Source: Clostridiales bacterium
GTDB taxonomy: Bacteria; Bacillota; Clostridia; Peptostreptococcales; Anaerovoracaceae
Assembly: GCA_003542355.1 (NCBI GenBank)
Contig: DPKU01000028.1
Span: 1 to 8,282 of the forward strand
Length of the DNA: 8,282 bases
Direction: 5' to 3'
The notes under the pieces are model-generated. The model worked only from the letters and a program-made list of their open reading frames with translations. It had not been told where the DNA came from and made no database searches. The translations under genes and the position numbers were made by a program. Positions 1-4,642 of the stretch are shown here, in pieces (positions within the stretch are counted from its first letter, which is position 1; each line of letters begins with the position of its first letter).

Positions 1-333
1 ATCGACGATCTGCGTAAATCCGGCAGGATCGTGGATCGCCATTTCCGAGAGCATCTTGCGATTGACCTCGACACCGGCTTTGCGCAGTCCATCCATCAGA
101 CGGCTATACGATATCGCATTGGCTCTTGCCGCTGCATTGATCCGCGTGATCCAGAGTCTGCGGAATTCTCTTTTTCTGAGCTTTCTGCCTTGATAAGCTG
201 AGCGAAGGGAACGCATGACTGCGGGATTGGCTGCCCGGAAGATCTTGCTCTTCTTCCCGTAAAACCCTTTTGCCAGTTTCAGTACTTTCTTGTGTTTTCT
301 TTTTGTATTCATGCCTCTTTTAACTCTTGCCAT
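1..333 (-). CDS. rplT: 50S ribosomal protein L20 (partial, C-terminus cut by window edge)
   Basis: L20 binds 23S rRNA early in large-subunit assembly and, in Firmicutes, also represses its own operon by binding the infC leader. The minus strand from the ATG at 331-333 reads 111 codons without a stop to base 1, beginning MARVKRGMNTKRKHKK and containing the L20 hallmarks FRAANPAVMRSLR, KREFRRLWITRINAAAR and YSRLMDGLRKAGVEVNRK. The family is about 117-119 residues, so only some 6-8 C-terminal residues are missing, through the edge and not through mutation. The N-terminal third is very basic, as expected of the rRNA-binding extension. A strong AGGAGG at about 343-348 precedes the start. The gene lies 13 bp after rpmI, and this site overlaps the rpmI stop, which suggests translational coupling. 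Identification is secure. Confidence 0.97.
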   Translation of the reverse strand, partial: MARVKRGMNTKRKHKKVLKLAKGFYGKKSKIFRAANPAVMRSLRSAYQGRKLRKREFRRLWITRINAAARANAISYSRLMDGLRKAGVEVNRKMLSEMAIHDPAGFTQIVD

Positions 334-346
334 GATCTCCTACCTC

Positions 347-550
347 CTACTTCCCAACCAAAACGCTTTTGATTCTCTTGTGGTCTGCCTTACTCAAAAT
401 AGTGGACTTGCGCAGACCCCTCTTTCTCTTCGGCGTTTTCTTCGTAAGGATATGGCTCTTATAGGCCTTACGTCTCTTGACCTTACCAGTTCCCGTAATC
501 TTAAATCTTTTCATCGCTCCCCGATGGGATTTCATCTTGTTTTTCGCCAT
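347..550 (-). CDS. rpmI: 50S ribosomal protein L35
   Basis: L35 is a small basic protein of the large ribosomal subunit. The 67-residue product has the normal family length and signature: MAKNKMKSHRGAMKRFK at the start, a TGTGKVKRRKAYKSHIL segment, a KKTPKRKRGLRKS segment, and the C-terminal HKRIKSVLVGK. It is the middle gene of infC-rpmI-rplT. Its ATG lies inside the last codons of infC, with a 50-bp overlap in a different frame, so its weak AAGGAAGGAA ribosome binding site (about 561-570) sits within infC coding sequence. Initiation therefore probably depends partly on ribosomes that have translated infC. The stop codon (TAG) overlaps the rplT ribosome binding site. Identification is secure. 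Confidence 0.97.
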   Translation of the reverse strand: MAKNKMKSHRGAMKRFKITGTGKVKRRKAYKSHILTKKTPKRKRGLRKSTILSKADHKRIKSVLVGK

Positions 551-1124
551 TTTGATTTGCTTCCTTCCTTTGCTCTATTTTATCTTTTTCTTTCTGCTCT
601 TTTTCTCTATCTTTTTCCGATTTTGGTGTCAGAACCATCGACATGTTTCTGCCTTCCAGTATAGGATTCTTCTCGATCGTACCCATTTCTTCGACCATGG
701 TGCAGAAACGCAGCATCGTCTCGCGTCCTTTGCTCACGTATCCCATTTCCCGGCCGCGAAAGCGCATGCTGATCTTGACCTTGTCGCCGGCAGTAAGAAA
801 TTTGAGCGCATTGTTCGATTTCGTGATCAGATCGTGCTCCTCCGTAAAGATCCCAAGACGGATCTCCTTGAGTTCAACGACCTTCTGCTTCTTCCGCGCC
901 TCTTTTTCTTTCTTTTGCTGCTCATAGCGAAACTTCCCGTAATCCATGATTTTACATACGGGCGGTGCCGCACTCGGCGAAATATTCACTAGGTCCAGAT
1001 TGAGTTCTTCAGCCATCGTTCTGGCTTCCTGTATACCCATAACGCCCAGCTGGTTTCCTTCCGAATCGATAAGTCGCACTTCTTTTGCTCTTATCTGTTC
1101 GTTGATCAGATTTCCTTTACTAAT
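501..1124 (-). CDS. infC: Translation initiation factor IF-3, ATT start, extended C-terminal tail
   Basis: IF-3 binds the 30S subunit, keeps it apart from 50S and proofreads the initiator tRNA-start codon pairing. I place the start at the ATT codon 1122-1124. From there the protein begins (M)SKGNLINEQIRAKEVRLID, the conserved IF-3 N-terminus, and a GGAGGT site lies 8 nt upstream. Starting at the GTG at 1077-1079 would remove the conserved INEQIRAKE segment and lacks such a site. The N-domain runs to about residue 75 (VNISPSAAPPVCKIMDYGKF at 46-65), followed by the lysine-rich linker helix. The C-domain runs to about 168 (KVKISMRFRGREMGY, NPILEGRNMSMVLTP). The product is 207 residues against about 170-180 usually. 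The excess is a charged Lys/Glu tail from about 169 that overlaps rpmI by 50 bp. Regulation is probably by the upstream L20 leader. Confidence 0.95.
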   Translation of the reverse strand: MSKGNLINEQIRAKEVRLIDSEGNQLGVMGIQEARTMAEELNLDLVNISPSAAPPVCKIMDYGKFRYEQQKKEKEARKKQKVVELKEIRLGIFTEEHDLITKSNNALKFLTAGDKVKISMRFRGREMGYVSKGRETMLRFCTMVEEMGTIEKNPILEGRNMSMVLTPKSEKDREKEQKEKDKIEQRKEANQNGEKQDEIPSGSDEKI

Positions 1125-1132
1125 TGTTTTGC

Positions 1133-1138
1133 ACCTCC
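1133..1138 (-). promoter_or_regulatory. Ribosome binding site that fixes the infC ATT start
   Basis: On the minus strand the bases read GGAGGT, a near-perfect complement of the 16S rRNA 3' end, ending 8 nt before the ATT at 1122-1124. No ATG or GTG lies at a usable distance in the infC frame. The site therefore decides that infC starts at ATT, as infC does in Escherichia coli and Bacillus subtilis. Confidence 0.9.
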
Positions 1139-1146
1139 GGTTAACT

Positions 1147-1175
1147 AAAAAAAGCGGACGCCGAAGCTCCGCCTT
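1147..1175 (-). terminator. Intrinsic terminator (attenuator) in the infC leader
   Basis: The minus strand reads a GC-rich stem, GCGGAGC paired with GC(G)TCCGC, around a TTCG tetraloop, with one bulged G. It is followed directly by seven T residues (complement of 1147-1153). It lies between the promoter and the infC ribosome binding site, with no gene before it, so it can only act as a premature terminator within the leader. This is the expected output element of the L20-controlled attenuator in Firmicutes infC-rpmI-rplT operons. The hairpin is seen directly, and the switching role is inferred from the family. Confidence 0.85.
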
Positions 1176-1259
1176 ACAACCCGTTCCTTGAACGTGTCTT
1201 TATTACCGACCCTAGCAGCCGAAGCCCTAAGGTGAGAGGCGGAAACCTCTGCTTATTAC
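1147..1259 (-). ncRNA. Ribosomal protein L20 leader (cis-regulatory RNA of infC-rpmI-rplT)
   Basis: The untranslated leader before infC is about 135 nt from the predicted transcription start near 1259 to the ATT codon. It contains several stem-loops on the minus strand: AGAGG/CCTCT (1246-1250 with 1235-1239), a short TTCG-capped stem near 1217-1228, CGTTC-AAG-GAACG (1182-1194), and then the terminator. Two TAATAA tracts, at about 1202-1207 and 1253-1258, flank the central hairpins. Position, operon and final terminator match the Firmicutes L20 leader, which mimics the L20 binding site in 23S rRNA so that excess L20 favours termination. The assignment rests on context and visible hairpins, not on a covariance search. 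Confidence 0.8.
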
Positions 1260-1265
1260 TCAAGT

Positions 1266-1295
1266 ACAGTAACATGTTATTGATATCTTTGTCAA
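1266..1295 (-). promoter_or_regulatory. Predicted sigma-A promoter of infC-rpmI-rplT
   Basis: The minus strand carries a perfect -35 TTGACA (complement of 1290-1295), an 18-nt spacer and a weak -10 TACTGT (complement of 1266-1271). The -10 is preceded by TG at the extended -10 position, which can compensate for its poor match. The predicted start falls near 1259, just before the folded leader. The palindrome TAACATGTTA (1270-1279) overlaps the -10 edge. I see no better alternative within the intergenic region. Confidence 0.65.
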
Positions 1296-1339
1296 CTATA
1301 TTCTTTGATTATCCAATTTAATAAAATTGAAAACCTTTG

Positions 1340-1353
1340 CGAACATTTGTTTA
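1340..1353. promoter_or_regulatory. LexA-binding site (SOS box) of lexA
   Basis: The sequence CGAACATTTGTTTA closely matches the Firmicutes LexA (Cheo) box CGAACRNRYGTTYC, with conserved GAAC and GTT half-sites four bases apart and mismatches only at one spacer position and the last base. It overlaps the lexA -35 hexamer (1350-1355), so bound LexA would block RNA polymerase and give the usual negative autoregulation. The second half-site is degenerate (GTTT instead of GTTC). That fits a repressor gene needing only moderate affinity, but this last point is inference. Confidence 0.85.
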
Positions 1354-1378
1354 CATCTTGAATCCACTATGATATATT
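1350..1378 (+). promoter_or_regulatory. Predicted sigma-A promoter of lexA
   Basis: TTTACA (1350-1355) and TATATT (1373-1378) are separated by 17 bp, giving a good housekeeping promoter. The start would fall near 1385, about 37 nt before the lexA ATG. The -35 lies inside the LexA box. The region upstream (about 1310-1335) is A/T-rich and could add UP-element-like strength. Confidence 0.75.
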
Positions 1379-1421
1379 ATATCTATATAAGTTGCTCTGC
1401 TATTACCATGGGAGTGTAGAA

Positions 1422-2090
1422 ATGAACCAATTATCCACACGCGAAAAAAAGATTCTCGACTACATGCGCGGCGAAATCAAAAAGAAAGGCTATCCGCCCA
1501 CGGTCAGAGAGGTCTGTGCCGCACTGGGGATCCGATCCACTTCGACCGTCCATAAAGCATTGGGTTCGCTGGAAGCGCAGGGCTTTATCCGAAAAGACCC
1601 CAGCAAGCGCCGTGCGGTGGAAGTGTTGGGCAGCGAAGAAGAAAGCATGCCGGCACGGAAAAATTCCGACCGGCGAGAGGATGCATCTGTCCGAGAGCGG
1701 ACCGACATCGTTGAGATCCCTGTCGTGGGGCGCATTGCTGCAGGCACACCGATCCTTGCCGAAGAAAATATCGAAGAATCCATCCCGGTCCCTTCCAGAT
1801 TTCTTGGAAAAGGAACCAATTTTATGGTCACCGTAAAAGGGGAAAGCATGATCGAAGCCGGCATATTCGATGGGGATTATCTCCTGGTCCATATGCAAAA
1901 CACGGCTGAAAACGGGGACATCGTCGTTGCTATGATCGATGGCTTCGAAAGCGAAGCCACAGTCAAGACCTTCTACAAAGAGAAGGATCACATCCGTCTT
2001 CAGCCGGAAAATCATTCTATGAGCCCGATCCTGGTCAAGGAAGTCAAAGTGCTGGGATGCGTCAAAGGTGTATTCCGTTACTTATCCTGA
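1422..2090 (+). CDS. lexA: LexA repressor, SOS regulator
   Basis: LexA represses DNA-damage genes and self-cleaves when RecA filaments form on single-stranded DNA. The start is the ATG at 1422, 7 nt after GGGAG. An in-frame TTG at 1392 lies almost on the predicted transcription start and has no ribosome binding site. The 222-residue product has the N-terminal winged helix-turn-helix (about 1-68; TVREVCAALGIRSTSTVHKAL at 27-47), a hydrophilic linker (about 70-95), and the S24 peptidase-like domain. Visible there are the cleavage site Ala107-Gly108 in GRIAAGTP, nucleophile Ser142 in GESMIEAG, and general base Lys182 in EATVKTFY. It is slightly longer than the roughly 205-residue Bacillus protein, mainly in the linker. 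All catalytic residues are present. The 3' end overlaps the opposing kinase gene by 13 bp. Confidence 0.97.
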   Translation: MNQLSTREKKILDYMRGEIKKKGYPPTVREVCAALGIRSTSTVHKALGSLEAQGFIRKDPSKRRAVEVLGSEEESMPARKNSDRREDASVRERTDIVEIPVVGRIAAGTPILAEENIEESIPVPSRFLGKGTNFMVTVKGESMIEAGIFDGDYLLVHMQNTAENGDIVVAMIDGFESEATVKTFYKEKDHIRLQPENHSMSPILVKEVKVLGCVKGVFRYLS

Positions 2091-3853
2091 TCCAGGGGAT
2101 CCTGCTTTGGATCCTCTGTGCCTTCTTCCGCTGCTTCCGATTCTTCTTCTGCTTCGACGAACAGCGACTCTTCTTCTGTCTCGATGAATGGAGGCTCCGC
2201 AGCATCCATCGATGCAGTCACCTTAAAAAGATCTCCGTCGATGGCGATGTCCAACCGTCCGTTTTGCAGTTTCAACAGATCCTTTGCGATCGCAAGACCC
2301 AGGCCGCTGCCGTCTGTCGCACGGGCTTCGTCCCCGCGTTTGAAGCGTTCCATCAATTCATCCGCCTCAATATTCAGAGGCTGACTTGATATATTTTTCA
2401 TCTCCATCGTTACGACCCCCACTGCAGGACCAGAAGTTGCGTGGGCCGAAATGCTAATATATACTCTTGTCCCGGGCATGGCATACTTGAGTGCGTTGCC
2501 CACCAGGTTTTCCATGACTCGATACAACAGCTGGCCATCTGCGCGAACATAATATTTTACTTCCGCAGGCGCAACGAGAAATGTCAGCCGGCTATCTTGG
2601 ATCCTTCGGTCGAATTCTCCCAGAGTCTGACGAATCAGCGAACCCAGTTCCACCGTTGTAAACTCTACCGGCATCGTTCCGCTGCTGGCTTTGGCCGCCT
2701 CAAACAGATCGTCCGTCAGCTGTTTCAGACGGTCTGCTTTTTTTTCGAGCACGTCCAGGTATTCTGCCGCCCTTTCATTTTTTAAATCTTCGCTCTTCAA
2801 TAAATCCAGATAGGTGATGATCGATGTGAGCGGTGTGCGCAGGTCGTGGGAGACATTGGAGATCAGCTCGGTTTTCAGCCGCTGATTCCGGATCTCGTTT
2901 TGAACCGCTTTGCTGGAAGAATCAAAGATCCGATTGATCTCACGTCCCAGAGAATCCAACTCCGAGGAAGAATGCGGGTCCACCGGGATCTGATAAGTCA
3001 GATTTCCTTCGTTCACCTGGCGAACGCCCTCTTTGATCGCTTCGAATTTGTTCACATATCTGGGCCCGATCACCAAAACCAGCCCAAAGACGAGAGGTGC
3101 CCCCACGATCGTCATGCAAACAAGGGCTGCGCCAAGAGCGATCAATATGATTTTTCGCATGACGCCGCTGCCATGATAGAGTTTTTTCAATGGCTCGTAG
3201 ATGATCAGTCCGAACAGAGATCTGGAAATGAACTGTCCGGCTCGCACTTTTCGCACCAGAGACAACATCAGCATTAATCCGAGGCCTGCCGAAAACAAAC
3301 CTACCAGTACTGCTGCGGCATAGAGCAGCATCACCGGATATCCTCCGGTATACGCGTAATGGTATTCCGGATTATACAGACCGACCCATCGGGTCTGCAC
3401 AGCCGCAGCCGCAAAAATTCGAAGAAATGCAATACCGCCTGCAGCGCCTGCCGCACCCAGCAATAAAACCTGCAGTTCCGTCCACCAATGATCCACTTTT
3501 CTGAGCGGAACGATTCCGGTTTCGTCCGGACCGGTCGTCCGGACAAGCAAAGCGATGAGCGTGCCGAGGCACAGAAGCGCCAAACCAACTGCCATTCCAA
3601 GGAATACCAGCATTTCGATACGAATGTAATGCAATTGCCCGCCGTAGGCATCCCACAGTTCCCGTACGCGCTCTGTATCAAATTCTCCCGGCATCAATAA
3701 ATACCAAAGGTTCCCATCGTACATCTGCCAGGCATTGCTGTTCAGCAGCAATGCGTACACCGTGCCGGCAACCATGCCCAGAAAGCTGATCACGCACACT
3801 GCAAACAAGAATCGATTCCCCGCATCTCTAAATTTTCTCAATTTTGTATCCAA
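2078..3853 (-). CDS. Membrane sensor histidine kinase, VanS-like
   Basis: This is the sensor partner of the response regulator just upstream. It autophosphorylates on histidine and transfers the phosphate to the regulator's Asp51. The 591 residues show hydrophobic segments at about 13-36, 79-104, 128-153, 172-199 and 235-263 (the last long enough for two short helices), a HAMP-like linker at about 264-312, the H-box SHDLRTPLT with His336, the N-box ENLVGNALKYA (Asn453) and the G2 box GSGLGLAI (515-522). The usual DxGxG G1 box is replaced by KNISSQPLN (486-494), a variant I recall as common in clostridial VanS-like kinases, so it is probably active. An acidic tail (about 553-591) follows the ATPase domain. 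The start is TTG at 3851-3853, 9 nt after AGGTGG. In the same frame the regulator's end supplies a stop just upstream. The signal is unknown, and aromatic-rich outer loops (37-78, 154-171) are candidates for sensing. Confidence 0.92.
   Translation of the reverse strand: MDTKLRKFRDAGNRFLFAVCVISFLGMVAGTVYALLLNSNAWQMYDGNLWYLLMPGEFDTERVRELWDAYGGQLHYIRIEMLVFLGMAVGLALLCLGTLIALLVRTTGPDETGIVPLRKVDHWWTELQVLLLGAAGAAGGIAFLRIFAAAAVQTRWVGLYNPEYHYAYTGGYPVMLLYAAAVLVGLFSAGLGLMLMLSLVRKVRAGQFISRSLFGLIIYEPLKKLYHGSGVMRKIILIALGAALVCMTIVGAPLVFGLVLVIGPRYVNKFEAIKEGVRQVNEGNLTYQIPVDPHSSSELDSLGREINRIFDSSSKAVQNEIRNQRLKTELISNVSHDLRTPLTSIITYLDLLKSEDLKNERAAEYLDVLEKKADRLKQLTDDLFEAAKASSGTMPVEFTTVELGSLIRQTLGEFDRRIQDSRLTFLVAPAEVKYYVRADGQLLYRVMENLVGNALKYAMPGTRVYISISAHATSGPAVGVVTMEMKNISSQPLNIEADELMERFKRGDEARATDGSGLGLAIAKDLLKLQNGRLDIAIDGDLFKVTASMDAAEPPFIETEEESLFVEAEEESEAAEEGTEDPKQDPLDQDK
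2093..2118 (+). terminator. Hairpin directly after lexA, possible terminator inside the kinase gene
   Basis: CAGGGGATCC (2093-2102) pairs with GGATCCTCTG (2109-2118) around a 6-base loop, giving a 10-bp stem with one G-U pair only 3 bases after the lexA stop. What follows on the plus strand is pyrimidine-rich (TGCCTTCTTCC) but not a true T-run, so termination would be weak or factor-assisted. The same bases encode residues about 579-587 of the convergent kinase. Since lexA has no other space for a terminator, this is the best candidate. It may equally be a chance fold. Confidence 0.4.
2139..2192. repeat. Imperfect 27-bp tandem duplication in the kinase tail
   Basis: Units 2139-2165 and 2166-2192 match at 20 of the first 26 positions. 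They encode two successive nine-residue copies on the minus strand, PFIETEEES and LFVEAEEES. Differences lie mostly at synonymous or conservative positions, so the peptide pattern is kept. The repeat forms the core of the Glu-rich C-terminal extension. Confidence 0.6.
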
Positions 3854-4514
3854 TTCCCCATACCACCTTTAAATATCTCGGCTCCCTGGGATTGATCTCT
3901 ATTTTCTCCCGGATCCGCCGAATATGCACCGCAACTGTATTTTCCGGATTGAACGCCGGCTCGTTCCACACCGATTCGTAGATCTGCTCCATGGAAAACA
4001 CACGTCCGGCATTTTGTGTCAATAATTTTAAAATTCCATACTCGATGGGTGTAACGGCGACCGGGTTCCCCTCCACGGACACCGTTTTTTGCACATCATC
4101 GATCACCAATCCACCGGATCGGTATACCCCTGATTCCGTATCTCTCTTCCCGAAATCCGTGTAGCGCCGAAGCTGTGCCCGAACCCTGGCGATCAATTCC
4201 AGGGGATTGAAGGGCTTCGTTACATAATCGTCGGCACCGATGTTCAGTCCTGTGATCTTATCATAATCCTCGCCTTTGGCCGTCAGCATAATGATCGGGA
4301 TATCATTGCTTTCACGGATGATCTTTGTTGCTTGCATGCCATCCATAACAGGCATCATCAGATCCATCAGAACAAGATGCACGTCATGATCCCGGCAGAT
4401 ATTCACCGCTTCAGCTCCGTTGGAAGCCCGCAGGACTTCATATCCTTCGTTTCGAAGATAAATCTCGATCGCTTTCGCGATCTCGTGATCGTCGTCACAG
4501 ACCAGAACGTTCAT
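3828..4514 (-). CDS. Response regulator transcription factor, OmpR/VanR family
   Basis: This DNA-binding response regulator is activated by phosphotransfer from the following kinase. The 228 residues comprise a receiver domain (about 1-115) with the acidic pocket Asp8/Asp9, phospho-acceptor Asp51 in LVLMDLMMPVMDG, switch Thr78 in IIMLTAKG and Lys100 in YVTKPF. A winged-helix effector domain (about 130-228) ends HIRRIREKIEINPREPRYLKVVWGIGYK in the OmpR pattern, here given as its key residues RRIREKIE and WGIGYK. The ATG at 4512-4514 has an excellent AAAGGAGGT site just upstream (4518-4526). Its 3' end overlaps the kinase start by 26 bp, indicating coupled translation. The pair sits behind the transporter terminator with its own short upstream region, so it is probably transcribed independently. 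The targets cannot be read from this window. Confidence 0.95.
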   Translation of the reverse strand: MNVLVCDDDHEIAKAIEIYLRNEGYEVLRASNGAEAVNICRDHDVHLVLMDLMMPVMDGMQATKIIRESNDIPIIMLTAKGEDYDKITGLNIGADDYVTKPFNPLELIARVRAQLRRYTDFGKRDTESGVYRSGGLVIDDVQKTVSVEGNPVAVTPIEYGILKLLTQNAGRVFSMEQIYESVWNEPAFNPENTVAVHIRRIREKIEINPREPRYLKVVWGIGYKIEKI

Positions 4515-4535
4515 TGCTACCTCCTTTGTGATTCC

Positions 4536-4541
4536 ATCATA
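4536..4541 (-). promoter_or_regulatory. Candidate -10 element of the response regulator/kinase operon
   Basis: The minus strand reads TATGAT, a 5/6 match to TATAAT, within the 74 nt between the transporter terminator and the regulator start. No good -35 is found at 16-18 bp. TTGATC lies 20 bp upstream. If used, the promoter may depend on an activator. The element sits inside the small inverted repeat CCATC-ATA-GATGG (4534-4546). Confidence 0.35.
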
Positions 4542-4588
4542 GATGGGATTTCTTACAGACCGATCAATGGAATCCTTACGATATTCTT

Positions 4589-4622
4589 AAAAAGAAAGGC
4601 GCACTCGGAATCCGACTGCGCC
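4589..4622 (-). terminator. Intrinsic terminator of the nup transporter operon
   Basis: On the minus strand GGCGCA (complement of 4617-4622) pairs with TGCGCC (complement of 4598-4603). An inner TCGG/CCGA pairing extends the stem, and TTTCTTTTT follows (complement of 4589-4597). It begins about 20 bp after the stop of the last permease gene and separates the transporter from the response regulator. The plus-strand side lacks a T-run, so it acts mainly on leftward transcription. Confidence 0.9.
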
Positions 4623-4642
4623 CTTTCCAGCACTGCTGTTTA

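Noticed and set aside
477..992. Plus-strand open frame rich in Phe and Leu opposite infC
   Set aside because: The hydrophobic runs are the antisense of the Lys/Glu-rich IF-3 linker and tail, not a membrane protein.
1371..1383. Inverted repeat GATATA-T-TATATC over the lexA -10
   Set aside because: It consists almost only of A and T and coincides with the -10 hexamer, so chance symmetry of an A/T-rich promoter explains it.
1392..1421. Upstream in-frame TTG start for lexA
   Set aside because: It is only a few bases from the predicted transcription start and has no ribosome binding site. The ATG at 1422 has GGGAG at 7 nt and yields the standard LexA N-terminus.
1431..2015. A 194-codon open frame on the minus strand opposite lexA
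   Set aside because: It lies wholly within lexA, whose catalytic residues and promoter are clear. The antisense product has no recognisable motif and no ribosome binding site.
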